Positions 32,428 through 40,665 of a DNA stretch of 64,000 bases are shown here, piece by piece. The stretch is from CAJCJE01 sp963818685. Lineage in GTDB: Bacteria > Actinomycetota > Actinomycetes > Mycobacteriales > Pseudonocardiaceae. Within the stretch, counting starts at the first letter, position 1. Every line of letters begins with the position of its first letter. The stretch is from positions 558,001 to 622,000 of the forward strand of contig CAWFTJ010000008.1 in the NCBI GenBank assembly GCA_963818685.1. The letters are read 5' to 3'. The translations under genes and the position numbers were made by a program. The notes below the pieces were generated by a model. The model did no database searches. It worked only from the letters and a program-made list of their open reading frames with translations, and was not told the origin of the DNA.

Positions 32428-33686
32428 CCGAACAGCAGACCACCACGGTCGTGGTGCCACTGACCAGGAACCGGAACTACCAGATCCTGTGGGGCAGTCA
32501 GGCGCTGTCCATGTTCGGTACCAACGCGACCTACATCGCCTATCCGCTGCTCGTGCTGGTGTTGACCGGCTCGCCCGCGCTGTCCGGCCTTGTGCTCGGG
32601 GTCAGCGCCGCCGCCGAACTCGTGGCCGGCATACCGGCCGGCGCGTTCGCCGACCGCTGGAGCCGCAAGCGGATCATGCTGATCTGCGAGGCCGTGCAGA
32701 CCGTCGTCACCGCGGGCTTCGTGCTCGCGTTGTGGTGGCATCTGGCCAACGCGGCCATGCTGCTCGTGGTCGCGGTGGTGCTCGGCGTGTGCGAGTCGGT
32801 GTTCCGGCCGGCGGAAACGGCCTGCCTGCCGAGCATCGTGCCAGATGGGCAGGTGGCCGGGGCGGTCGCCGGCAACGCGGCCCGCGGCTATCTTGGCAAC
32901 CTGGCCGGGACCGCGGCGGGCGGCTTCCTGTTCGCGCTCGGACGGGCACTGCCGTTCGCGGCGAACGTGCTCGCCCACGGCGTCTCCCTGCTGGCCCTGT
33001 CCTTCCTGCGCCTGCCCCCCCGCGAACCCGTCGCCCCGGCACCGGTCCGTCACATCGGCCGGGAGATACTGGAGGGGCTCACGTTCATGTGGCGGCAGCG
33101 CAATCTCAGGATCACCTCGCTGTGCGCGGTGCTGCTGAACCTGTTCTTCAGCGCCTTCTACATCGTGATCGTGGTGCTGGCGCGCTCGCGCGGCATGTCA
33201 AGCGGCGAGATCGGCGTGATGGTCGCGATGCTCGGCGTCGGCGGCATTCTCGGCGCGCTCGCCGCACCGCGACTGACCAGAATCCTGAGTCCGTACCAGT
33301 GCATCATCGGCGTGTTCTGGACGTTGACCGTGCTCACCCCGCTCGCCGTGTTCGTGCACAACGGCTACCTGATGGGCGTGCTGTTCGCCGCCATGGCACT
33401 GCTGCCGCCCGCCGCCAACACCTCGATCATCTCGGAGCAGCTGCTGTCCACTCCGGACGAACTGCGCGGCAGGCTCTCCGGCGTGCTCGGCGTGGTGGCC
33501 GGCGCGGCGGCGGCGATCGGGCCGACCCTTGGCGGCGCGCTCGCCTCGGCCGTGTCCGGCGTCAGCGCCGTGCTCTGCTGCTCGGCCGGCATCGCCGTGC
33601 TGACCGTGCTGGCCACCATCAGCCCCACCCTCCGCCATTTTCCCCGGCACTCCACTGTTGAAGAAAGGAACACTCCAGATGAATGA
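32424..33686 (+). CDS. MFS exporter of the peptide cluster
   Basis: This 420-residue protein has about 12 hydrophobic segments and belongs to the DHA3/EntS-like part of the major facilitator superfamily. The loop after the second helix carries the MFS signature (GAFADRWSRKR, about residues 72-82). It should export a small molecule by proton antiport in the cytoplasmic membrane. The start ATG overlaps the NRPS stop by 4 nt and the end overlaps the MbtH-like gene, so it is co-translated with the assembly line and is the likely exporter or self-resistance pump for the peptide. The substrate is an inference from position. Confidence 0.9.
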
Positions 33687-33897
33687 CGAGGACACCACCA
33701 CCTACCAGGTGCTGCGCAACGACGAGGAGCAGTACTCGCTGTGGCCGGTGATGCTGGACGTGCCGGCCGGCTGGACCGCGGTCGGCAAGCGTGGCACGAA
33801 GACCGAGTGCATGTCCTACGTGGACCAGACGTGGACCGACATGCGACCGCGCAGCCTGCGCGAACAGATGGCCGCCGACGCGAGGAAACAGAGCTGA
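33679..33897 (+). CDS. MbtH-like NRPS accessory protein
   Basis: A 72-residue MbtH-family protein with the hallmark motifs NDEEQYSLWP near the N-terminus and WTDMRPRSL near the C-terminus. MbtH-like proteins bind A domains and are needed for folding or activity of many actinobacterial NRPSs. The ATG at 33,679 is preceded by GAAAGGAA about 9 nt upstream. An in-frame TTG at 33,658 is possible but lies inside the exporter gene and lacks a site. The gene overlaps the exporter by 8 nt and its TGA overlaps the P450 start by 1 nt. Confidence 0.96.
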   Translation: MNDEDTTTYQVLRNDEEQYSLWPVMLDVPAGWTAVGKRGTKTECMSYVDQTWTDMRPRSLREQMAADARKQS

Positions 33898-35108
33898 TGA
33901 GCCTCACCGACCTCGGCGCACAAGGCACCTCCGCGTTCGACAGCATGATCGCCTGGTGCCGGGAACAGCGAAGAAACGGCCCGGTGCGCCACAACGAGGC
34001 GCAGCAGGCGTGGGAACTCTACGACTATGCCGACGTGACCCGCGTGCTGTCCGATCCGGCCACGTTCTCATCGGACTTCTCCGGCCTCGCGCCGAGCCAG
34101 GAGGACTTCGACCTGTTCATCAAGGGCGACATCACGGGCGTCGATCCGCCCCGGCACCGCAAGCTGCGCAACCTGGTCAGCCAGGCGCTCACGCCGAGGA
34201 TGGTCGCCGGGCTGGCACCACGCATCAGGGCGCGCACCGAGGCCCTGCTGGACGCGCAGGCCGGCGCCGAGCAGTTCGACCTCGTCGACGCGCTCGCCGA
34301 CCCGCTGCCGATCATGGTGATCGCGGAGATGCTGGGCATCCCGGTCGACGACTGGCCGCTACTGTGCGGCTGGGCTGCCACCATGCTGGGCAGCGACGAC
34401 GTGCGCGACGACATGACCCAGGAGGACATGGAACGCGCGCTGGCCGAGTTGGCGCCGACCGTGCGCGAACTCAACGCCTACCTGCGCGAGCACATCCGCC
34501 GCTGCCGCGCCAACCCGGGCGAGGACCTGACCGGCAGGCTGATCGACGCGGAGGTCGACGGGCAACGCCTCGACGACGACGAGATCCTCGGCTTCGTCGG
34601 CGCAGTCCTCTCGGCCGGTCACATCACTATGACCGCGATGTTGACCAGCGCGGTCGTCCTGCTGGACGCGAACAGGCAGGCTGCGGCGGAGGTGCGGGCC
34701 GACCCGACGCTACGGCCGGGGGCGCTGGACGAGGTGATCCGCTACCGGCCGCCGTTCCCGCAGCTCGGCAGGCGCACCACCACCGAGGTGGACGTCGCCG
34801 GGACGACGATCCCGGCCAACGCCATGGTCACGCTGTGGGTCGCCGCGGCGAACCGGGACGCCGCGCGGTTCGCCGACCCGGACCGGTTCGACATCCACCG
34901 CAAACCCAATCCGCACCTCGCCTACGGCCACGGCATCCATTTCTGCGTCGGCGCCCCGCTGGCGCGGTTGGAGGCGTCGGTCGTGCTGGACACGTTGTTC
35001 GACCGCTATCGCGACATCACGATCGCGGCGCAACCGCCCGCCGAGTTCCGCAATCCGTGGCTGCTCACGACCGCGAAACGCCTCCCGCTCGCCGTGGCAC
35101 CCGTGTGA
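33897..35108 (+). CDS. Cytochrome P450, probable peptide-tailoring oxygenase
   Basis: A 403-residue bacterial class P450. The heme-binding loop reads YGHGIHFCVGAPLAR (Cys near residue 350), the ExxR motif is EVIR near 279, and the I-helix reads LSAGHITMTAML near 238. Most P450s carry an acid-alcohol pair here (AGxE/DTT); this one has Ile in place of the acid and a Met after the Thr. The start ATG overlaps the MbtH stop. As last gene of the NRPS operon it probably oxidises a carrier-bound residue or the released peptide; hydroxylation of a side chain is the usual role, but cross-linking cannot be excluded. Confidence 0.93.
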   Translation: MSLTDLGAQGTSAFDSMIAWCREQRRNGPVRHNEAQQAWELYDYADVTRVLSDPATFSSDFSGLAPSQEDFDLFIKGDITGVDPPRHRKLRNLVSQALTPRMVAGLAPRIRARTEALLDAQAGAEQFDLVDALADPLPIMVIAEMLGIPVDDWPLLCGWAATMLGSDDVRDDMTQEDMERALAELAPTVRELNAYLREHIRRCRANPGEDLTGRLIDAEVDGQRLDDDEILGFVGAVLSAGHITMTAMLTSAVVLLDANRQAAAEVRADPTLRPGALDEVIRYRPPFPQLGRRTTTEVDVAGTTIPANAMVTLWVAAANRDAARFADPDRFDIHRKPNPHLAYGHGIHFCVGAPLARLEASVVLDTLFDRYRDITIAAQPPAEFRNPWLLTTAKRLPLAVAPV

Positions 35109-35116
35109 ACCGCGTC

Positions 35117-35144
35117 GGGGTGGGCGACACTCGTCGCCCACCCC
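35117..35144. terminator. Bidirectional hairpin between the NRPS operon and the CLC gene
   Basis: Perfect 12-bp inverted repeat (GGGGTGGGCGAC with its complement) around a 4-nt loop, 9 nt after the P450 stop and 10 nt before the end of the convergent CLC gene. No T-run follows, as is common in high-GC actinobacteria. It marks the 3' end of the biosynthetic operon. Confidence 0.8.
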
Positions 35145-35154
35145 GGACGGCCGA

Positions 35155-37125
35155 TCAGGACGGGTCGACGGGGATGAGGAAGCTGATGCGGTCACCTGCG
35201 GCGAGCCGGACCGTCGGCTCCGCGTCGAGCAGATGTCGGTTGTGCAGCACCGAAACGGGCAGGTGGCCGACTGGCCAGTCGAGTTCGCCGATGGTGCGGC
35301 CGACCGCTCCGGAATCGTCAGCCAGCGTCCGCTCGACGATGTGATAACCGTGCAGCTCGGCGTTGCGCGCGTGCCAGGAACTGCCAGCGTCCGGGTCGGC
35401 CCATTCGGCGGCCCGCTGCCCCGCCGCGATCTCCGGCTCCGCGTTCACCAGCTGGCGCGCGACGGTTCGCATCACGCTCTGGTTGGTCAGCCAGCCCTGC
35501 ACGCTGCGGCCGTCGACCGAACCGACCGGCAGCCCGTCCCGGCCGTACAGTGCCAGTTGACGCACGGCCTGGGCAAGGCTGTCGTTGCCGAAGATCAGCT
35601 GTGGCGCCCTGGTGCGGGTCACCGGGCCGAGCAGCGCGTCCCAGTCCGGCGCGGCCGCGTCGGTCGCGGCCTGATCCGGTATGGCCAACGGAGTCGCGAA
35701 CGGGTGCATGGCCTCGGCGACGGTCAGTTCGTCGAAAGCGTGCGCCGGCACGGCGCGATCGATGTCCGTGCCACGTCGCAGGAGCTTGGTGGTGTAGATG
35801 GTGCCGTAGCTGATCGCCCGCGATGTCATGGTCGAGATCGCGACCGCCAGCATCACCGGCAGCGTAAGGCTGAAATCGCCGGTCATCTCGACAACGCTGG
35901 CCAGCGCGGTCAACGGTCCGCGCGCGGCCGAGGCGAACACCGCTCCCATGCCCACGATCGCGTACAGGGCCGGCTGGCCGGCACCCGGCCCGAACACGTG
36001 GTCGACGATGACTCCGAAGGCCATCCCCCACGTGGCCCCGACGAACAGCGACGGTGCGAACACCCCGCCGGAACCGCCGATCCCGATCGTCAGGCTTGTG
36101 GCGATCATCTTGCCGACGACCAGCACGAGCAGGAACCACAACGCGTAGTTCCCGTTGACCGCCCGGTACAGGACCGGATACCCGACACCGTAGAGCTGCG
36201 GCACGGCCAGCAACAACAGGCCGAGGACGATGCCGCCGACCGCGGGACGCGCCCACTCGGGTCGGTCGCCCCACACCGTGTCGCACAGGTCCTCGATCTT
36301 GTACAGGATGTTCTTGAACGCCAGCCCGATCAGCGCGGCAACGACCGCGAGCACCGCGACGAGCAGGTAGTTGTAGACGTGGGGCAGGCTGATGTCGGTG
36401 GGTAGCTGGGTGAAGAACGGCCCGCTGCCAAGGAACAGCTGGCTGATCACGTCGGCCACCATCGCGGAGAGCATCACCGTGAAGGTCGCCTCGATGGAGA
36501 ACTCGCGCAGGATCAGCTCGACGCCGAAGAACACGCCGGTGATCGGCGCGTTGAACGTGGCCGAGATGCCACCCGCCGCGCCGCAGGCAACCAGGATGCG
36601 CAACCGGTTCTCCGGCATCCGCACCCACTGGCCGAGACTGGAGGCGAGCGCCGAGCCGATCTGCACGATCGGTCCCTCCCTGCCGACCGAGCCACCGACC
36701 GCGATGCACAACGCGGACGCGACCGCCTTGACCACGCTGACCTGTGGCCGGATCCGTCCGCCGTTCTCGGCGACGGCGATCATCACCTCGGGCACCCCGT
36801 GGCCACGTGCCTCGCGAGCGAACCGGTAGATCAGCGGCCCGTAGAGCAACCCACCGACGACCGGGATGGCGACGAAGAACCCAATGCCCAGCCAGGGCAG
36901 GTGTGCGCTGCCGACGCGGCCGTCCTGGCCGAACTGGGCCTGCCCGGTAGCCAGCCAGGTGAAACCGTAGATCAGGTAGCGGAACCCGATCGCGCCGAAG
37001 CCGGCGCCAAGCCCGACCAGCAGGGCGATGGCGAACAAGCCGAAGCGGCCGGCCCGCAGCCATCCGGCCGGGCTGCCCGATCGGACCAGCGCCGTGCCGG
37101 TCGCCGCACCAACCTCGGATCCCAC
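35155..37125 (-). CDS. CLC-family chloride channel/transporter with C-terminal regulatory region
   Basis: About 656 residues with a CLC membrane core (residues about 20-450) and a cytosolic tail resembling CBS plus a TrkA-C-like end. CLC signatures are GREGPIVQ (gating glutamate), GSGGVFAPSLF and FNAPITGVFFGVEL. In the last motif the position aligned with the internal proton glutamate E203 of E. coli CLC (second E of IIEEM) is Leu. I chose GTG 37,125 because AGGAAGG lies 9 nt upstream; an in-frame TTG 33 nt further upstream is the alternative. It moves chloride across the cytoplasmic membrane. It is convergent to the NRPS operon and divergent from the TetR gene, and not obviously part of the cluster. 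Confidence 0.92.
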   Translation of the reverse strand: MGSEVGAATGTALVRSGSPAGWLRAGRFGLFAIALLVGLGAGFGAIGFRYLIYGFTWLATGQAQFGQDGRVGSAHLPWLGIGFFVAIPVVGGLLYGPLIYRFAREARGHGVPEVMIAVAENGGRIRPQVSVVKAVASALCIAVGGSVGREGPIVQIGSALASSLGQWVRMPENRLRILVACGAAGGISATFNAPITGVFFGVELILREFSIEATFTVMLSAMVADVISQLFLGSGPFFTQLPTDISLPHVYNYLLVAVLAVVAALIGLAFKNILYKIEDLCDTVWGDRPEWARPAVGGIVLGLLLLAVPQLYGVGYPVLYRAVNGNYALWFLLVLVVGKMIATSLTIGIGGSGGVFAPSLFVGATWGMAFGVIVDHVFGPGAGQPALYAIVGMGAVFASAARGPLTALASVVEMTGDFSLTLPVMLAVAISTMTSRAISYGTIYTTKLLRRGTDIDRAVPAHAFDELTVAEAMHPFATPLAIPDQAATDAAAPDWDALLGPVTRTRAPQLIFGNDSLAQAVRQLALYGRDGLPVGSVDGRSVQGWLTNQSVMRTVARQLVNAEPEIAAGQRAAEWADPDAGSSWHARNAELHGYHIVERTLADDSGAVGRTIGELDWPVGHLPVSVLHNRHLLDAEPTVRLAAGDRISFLIPVDPS

Positions 37126-37215
37126 GCCATACCGCCTTCCTCGACGTTCCTCGACCAACAGGCGTCTACGACAACTTTTGCACTATAGAACTATTTCCCT
37201 AGGCAAAGAAATCTC

Positions 37216-37252
37216 TTGACGACCGACTGAACAACTGTTTAACCTACTGAAC
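37216..37252 (+). promoter_or_regulatory. Candidate promoter/operator of the TetR gene
   Basis: TTGACG at 37,216-37,221 is followed after 16 nt by TTTAAC. An imperfect inverted repeat TGAACA-AC-TGTTTA (37,228-37,241) overlaps this region and is a candidate autoregulatory TetR site. The GTG start at 37,253 is so close that the transcript may be leaderless. The surrounding 37,160-37,250 stretch is unusually AT-rich. Confidence 0.45.
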
Positions 37253-37906
37253 GTGTATTCAGCACCCCCTCCATCCCCACCTCCCCCTCCACCCCCGAGC
37301 GACCTGACCGCCCGCGCGACCATCCGCAACGAGGCACTGCACTTGTTCGCCGAACATGGGCCCGACGCGGTCACACTGCGCCAGATCGCCACCGCGGCCG
37401 GCGTCTCCCCCGCCCTGGTCGTGCACCACTTCGGCGGCAAGGACGGCCTGCGCGCAGCCGTGGACGAGTACGCGGGCGGCGTGTTCGACGATCTCCTGGC
37501 GACCGGCGCCGAGCAGGGGACGACGCTGCGCGCGGGACACGGTGAATCGATCGCCACCGCGATCGGTCGCGCCCTGCCGCCAGATTCGCCGCTCCCCGGT
37601 TACCTCCGGCGACTGCTGCTCTCCGGCGACCCGGTCGGCGTGCGGCTGTTCCGCACCTGGCACGCGGCAACGGTGCGCCTGCTGACCACACTGGACAACC
37701 AGGATCTGCTCGCCGCGCACCAGGACACCGCACTACGGGCCGCCGTGCTACTCGCCAACGACCTGGCCATGATCCTGCTCCGCGCACCCATCCGGGACGT
37801 GCTCGGCATCGATCCCCTTGGCCCGGACGGCCTGCGCCGCTGGGCCGAGGACGTGAGCACCCTCTACGCCACCGGCCTGTGGCGCGACCCCGAGGAGGCA
37901 CTATGA
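37253..37906 (+). CDS. TetR/AcrR-family transcriptional regulator
   Basis: A 217-residue regulator. The N-terminal helix-turn-helix region contains TLRQIATAAGVSPALVVHHF at about residues 41-60; the rest is an alpha-helical ligand domain without a recognisable family signature. The first 16 residues are nearly all proline (SAPPPSPPPPPPP), an unusual extension encoded by a C-rich tract. No ribosome site is visible at the GTG start. The TGA overlaps the ATG of the next gene by 4 nt, so the downstream deazaflavin-dependent oxidoreductase is its probable partner gene and target. Confidence 0.88.
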   Translation: MYSAPPPSPPPPPPPSDLTARATIRNEALHLFAEHGPDAVTLRQIATAAGVSPALVVHHFGGKDGLRAAVDEYAGGVFDDLLATGAEQGTTLRAGHGESIATAIGRALPPDSPLPGYLRRLLLSGDPVGVRLFRTWHAATVRLLTTLDNQDLLAAHQDTALRAAVLLANDLAMILLRAPIRDVLGIDPLGPDGLRRWAEDVSTLYATGLWRDPEEAL

Positions 37907-38391
37907 CGACCACCCCGTACCGTCCAGGACCGCTGCTGCGCGCCGTCTTCCGTGCGCCGGTGCGCCTCTACGACTGGCATGCCGGCTGGCTGCTCGGTCA
38001 CCGGTTCCTGCGCCTCACCCACGTCGGCCGCCGTTCCGGGCGCCGCTACCGGACCGTCGTCGAGGTGTTGCGGACCGATCCGGCCACCGGCGAGATCATG
38101 GTCATGGCCGGTTTCGGGCGCACAACCGACTGGCTGCGCAACATCCAGGCCCATCCCGCCGTCGAGATCGAACTCGGCCGCCACCGGTTCGTTCCCGCCC
38201 ACCGCGTGCTCGACGAGCCCGACGCCGCCTCCGTGCTCGCCGACTACGAACGACGCAACCGGCTGCTCGCGCCGATCGTGCGCCGAATCCTCAGTCGCCT
38301 GGTCGGCTGGCCCTACGACGGCACGGACGACGCGCGCCGTCGGCTGGTACGCGAACTCCCGATCATCGCCTTCCGCCCAGCGACGCGGTGA
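37903..38391 (+). CDS. Deazaflavin (F420)-dependent nitroreductase-family protein (DUF385)
   Basis: A 162-residue split-barrel protein of the Ddn/FDR type. Family features include the basic GRRSGRRYRT segment, the central beta stretch EIMVMAGFGRTTDWLRN and the later VEIELG segment. Members bind F420 and reduce quinones, nitro compounds or other small substrates. The start ATG follows GAGGAGG at 37,892-37,898 and overlaps the TetR stop. It is probably induced together with the regulator. The substrate is unknown. Confidence 0.87.
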   Translation: MTTTPYRPGPLLRAVFRAPVRLYDWHAGWLLGHRFLRLTHVGRRSGRRYRTVVEVLRTDPATGEIMVMAGFGRTTDWLRNIQAHPAVEIELGRHRFVPAHRVLDEPDAASVLADYERRNRLLAPIVRRILSRLVGWPYDGTDDARRRLVRELPIIAFRPATR

Positions 38392-38419
38392 CTGGAACGT
38401 CGGTGAGTAGCGTGAGGTC

Positions 38420-39340
38420 ATGCGCGTGCTGCGAACTCCAGACGACCGCTTCGCGGACCTGCCTGGCTTCAGATACCAGCCACACTATGTCCGCGTTCCC
38501 GACCAGGACGGGGGCGAGCTGCGCATGGCCTACGTGCAGGACGGCCCGCAGGACGGCCCGGTCGTCCTGTTGTTGCACGGCGAGCCGAGCTGGTCGTTTC
38601 TGTATCGGACGGTCATGCCAGTGCTGGCCGAGGCCGGACTGCGGGCGATCGTGCCCGACCTGGTCGGCTTCGGCCGCTCGGACAAACCAGCCGACGTCGC
38701 CGACCACACGTACGCCCGCCATGTCGCGTGGGTGCGGTCGCTGGTCGTGGACGGGTTGGACCTGCACTCGGTCACGCTCGTCGGCCAGGACTGGGGCGGC
38801 CTGATCGGCCTGCGCCTCGTCGCCGAGTCGCCAGACCGGTTCGCCGCCGTGGTGGCGGCGAACACCGGGCTGCCAACCGGCGACACCAAGATGCCGAAGG
38901 TCTGGTGGCAGTTCCGGCAGGCCGTGGAGAAGGCACCGACGCTGGACATCGGGCGATTCGTGCAGAGCGGCTGCCAAACGACGCTGTCACCGCAGGTGCT
39001 GGCCGCCTACGACGCGCCGTTCCCGGACGAGTCCTTCAAGGCCGGCCCTCGGGCGATGCCGACCCTGGTGCCGACCACACCAGACGATCCAGCCAGCGAG
39101 GCCAATCGGACCGCGTGGCGCACGCTGTCCGAATCCACGCTGCCGTTCCTGATCGCGTTCAGCGACGGCGATCCGATCACTGGTGCCATGGCACCGATCC
39201 TGCGCCGAGCCATGCGCGGCGCGGCCGGACTGACGCACCCGGTCATCGCCGGAGCAGGGCATTTCCTCCAGGAGGACGCCGGAAACGCGCTCGGCACGGC
39301 CATCGCCGAGTTCGTCTGCGGTCGCGTCGTCGGCCAGTAA
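38420..39340 (+). CDS. Haloalkane dehalogenase-like alpha/beta hydrolase (HLD-I type)
   Basis: A 306-residue alpha/beta hydrolase. The oxyanion region is HGEPSWSFLYRTV (near residue 54). The nucleophile motif is GQDWGG with Asp124, followed by Trp125, the same positions as in DhlA of Xanthobacter. A catalytic acid is likely in FSDGDP (Asp249/251) and the catalytic His is in GAGHFLQED (His281). Such enzymes cleave carbon-halogen bonds of short haloalkanes; the natural role in actinomycetes is usually unclear. Asp rather than Ser as nucleophile argues against thioesterase activity for the NRPS. Confidence 0.9.
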   Translation: MRVLRTPDDRFADLPGFRYQPHYVRVPDQDGGELRMAYVQDGPQDGPVVLLLHGEPSWSFLYRTVMPVLAEAGLRAIVPDLVGFGRSDKPADVADHTYARHVAWVRSLVVDGLDLHSVTLVGQDWGGLIGLRLVAESPDRFAAVVAANTGLPTGDTKMPKVWWQFRQAVEKAPTLDIGRFVQSGCQTTLSPQVLAAYDAPFPDESFKAGPRAMPTLVPTTPDDPASEANRTAWRTLSESTLPFLIAFSDGDPITGAMAPILRRAMRGAAGLTHPVIAGAGHFLQEDAGNALGTAIAEFVCGRVVGQ

Positions 39341-39365
39341 GGATTGCCTACCTCAGAACCCAAGC

Positions 39366-39394
39366 CACGCGAACCGTCCCTTCGCGGTTCCGTG
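39366..39394. terminator. Hairpin between convergent genes
   Basis: Arms CACG(C)GAACCG and CGGTTCCGTG form a 10-bp stem with one bulged C and an 8-nt loop. It lies between the haloalkane dehalogenase stop and the end of the convergent GntR gene, so it probably terminates one or both. Confidence 0.55.
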
Positions 39395-39446
39395 TTCCAC
39401 CCGTGCCCCTACTCACTGGCGAAGATCACGATCTGCGCGTTCTGAC

Positions 39447-39815
39447 CTAGTCCTGGTATGCGGCCAGCACCGCCGCCGTCGCCGTTTCCGCGTCGACACC
39501 GAGCGCCCTCGCCGCAGCGACGTAGTCGCGGGCGAGTTCGTGCAGCGCGGCGTTGGCGTCGACCGCGGCGGATTCGGCGACGACCGTGCCGCGCGCGCGG
39601 CCGGTGTGCACAAGGCCGGCGAGTTCGAGTTCGCGGTAGGTGCGGGCGATCGTGCCGGGGGCCAGGCCGAGGTCGCGGGCGAACTGGCGGATGGTCGGCA
39701 GCCGGGTGCCGGCGGGCAGCGCGCCGGCGCTGATCATCCGGGCGAGTTGGTCGTGCACCTGGCGCCACGGGGCAAGGCCGCTGGTCGCGTCGACCACGAC
39801 CTCGATCGGGTTCAC
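39447..39815 (-). CDS. GntR-family regulator, YtrA-type
   Basis: A 122-residue protein made almost only of a winged helix (QVHDQLARMISAGALPAGTR, then TIRQFARDLGLAPGTIARTY) with a short helical C-terminus, the layout of the YtrA subfamily. The GTG start overlaps the stop of the upstream membrane-protein gene by 4 nt (GTGA), so both are translated together. YtrA-type regulators usually repress their own operon; the inverted repeat at 40,632-40,659 is the likely site. An apparent longer frame upstream of the GTG is out of frame with the overlapping membrane-protein gene and is not used. Confidence 0.88.
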   Translation of the reverse strand: MNPIEVVVDATSGLAPWRQVHDQLARMISAGALPAGTRLPTIRQFARDLGLAPGTIARTYRELELAGLVHTGRARGTVVAESAAVDANAALHELARDYVAAARALGVDAETATAAVLAAYQD

Positions 39816-40621
39816 GCCGGCACACGCCTGCGCAGCGGGTCCGCGATGAGCGACCACGCGCCAAGGCCGGCGAGCCAGATGATCATGCCTCGGAGATCGC
39901 CGCCCTGGCCGCCGGCGATCATGGCACACAGCATGGCGGTGCCAAGACCGACCGGGACCCTGGCGCTGCGGGTGCGCAGCAGCGGGTCGATGCGCAGTTC
40001 GGCAACGGGCGGCCTGCGCAGGGCGAGGCCGACCACCACCCAGACGACCAGCACGGTGAGCACGGCGGCGAACAGGGCCACCAACAGGACGTGCGTCGAC
40101 AAGTACGGGTACCAGCGTCGCGCCCACCCGACGCCGGCCAAGGCGGCGCCGAGCAGCAGGAAGGCGCCGAGCGCCGCGACGGCGTGCAGGACAAGTGCCC
40201 AGGTCGGCACGAGGTCGGTGAGCCCACGGTGCACCGGGACGGCCGCCCGCGTCGGCGCGGGGCTGCGGCGCTGGGCGAACAGTTCGGCGAGCAGCGCGCC
40301 GATGAGCAGCATGGCCGGGATCGACCACATGCTGTCGTCGTTGTTGCCCGGCAGCAGGCCGTTGTTGTTGCCCGGCAGTAGGCCGGTGCTGTCCAGGAGG
40401 GCGGGCAGGCCGATCAACAGCCACGGGTACCAGAACCGGCGCCTGCGCAGGTAGGTCAGCGCCTCGGCCAGCTCGGACTCGGTGGGGTCGCCCGCACCCC
40501 ATCGACGGAGCAGGCGAGCGGCCGACCTGCGGGTCGGCCACAGGATGACCAGGATCACCAGGCCGATCAGGACTTCGACGCCGATGAGGCCGATAAGGCC
40601 GAGCCCTCCCGCGAACGGCAT
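39812..40621 (-). CDS. Multi-pass membrane protein paired with a YtrA-type regulator
   Basis: A 269-residue protein with about seven hydrophobic segments. After the first helix comes a cytosolic stretch with LAEALTYLRRRRFWYPW, as in DUF1648/DUF5808-type proteins that sit beside YtrA regulators. Function is unknown. A 24-bp tandem duplication at 40,338-40,385 doubles GLLPGNN in an extracytoplasmic loop. The ATG at 40,621 lies only 11 nt from a perfect inverted repeat, suggesting that the operon is controlled by the co-encoded GntR protein. Confidence 0.8.
   Translation of the reverse strand: MPFAGGLGLIGLIGVEVLIGLVILVILWPTRRSAARLLRRWGAGDPTESELAEALTYLRRRRFWYPWLLIGLPALLDSTGLLPGNNNGLLPGNNDDSMWSIPAMLLIGALLAELFAQRRSPAPTRAAVPVHRGLTDLVPTWALVLHAVAALGAFLLLGAALAGVGWARRWYPYLSTHVLLVALFAAVLTVLVVWVVVGLALRRPPVAELRIDPLLRTRSARVPVGLGTAMLCAMIAGGQGGDLRGMIIWLAGLGAWSLIADPLRRRVPA
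40338..40385. repeat. 24-bp tandem duplication inside the membrane protein gene
   Basis: Two consecutive 24-bp units (40,338-40,361 and 40,362-40,385) differ at two positions and keep the reading frame, giving GLLPGNN twice in a row. Confidence 0.85.
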
Positions 40622-40631
40622 GACTACCCCC

Positions 40632-40659
40632 GTCTTGTACCGAGTGTTTGGTACAAGAC
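40632..40659. promoter_or_regulatory. Perfect 10-bp inverted repeat, candidate YtrA/GntR operator
   Basis: GTCTTGTACC at 40,632-40,641 and its exact complement GGTACAAGAC at 40,650-40,659 flank an 8-nt spacer. The repeat sits immediately upstream of the start of the membrane protein/GntR operon and 7 nt beyond the end of the AraC-type gene. Position and dyad symmetry fit an autoregulatory operator. Confidence 0.72.
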
Positions 40660-40665
40660 TAGCGG

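Noticed and set aside
38420..39340. The alpha/beta hydrolase as a stand-alone thioesterase for the NRPS
   Set aside because: Its nucleophile motif is GQDWGG with Asp, and the Trp125 and HGEPSW features are those of haloalkane dehalogenases; it also lies beyond the operon terminator and three unrelated genes.
40338..40385. 24-bp tandem duplication as an attachment site or mobile-element trace
   Set aside because: It is in frame inside a coding sequence, with no integrase, inverted ends or target duplication nearby.
39816..40541. A longer (364-residue) version of the GntR protein
   Set aside because: The extension overlaps the membrane-protein gene in another frame and reads as low-complexity Arg/Pro/Gly sequence; the GTG at 39,815 gives the normal YtrA length.
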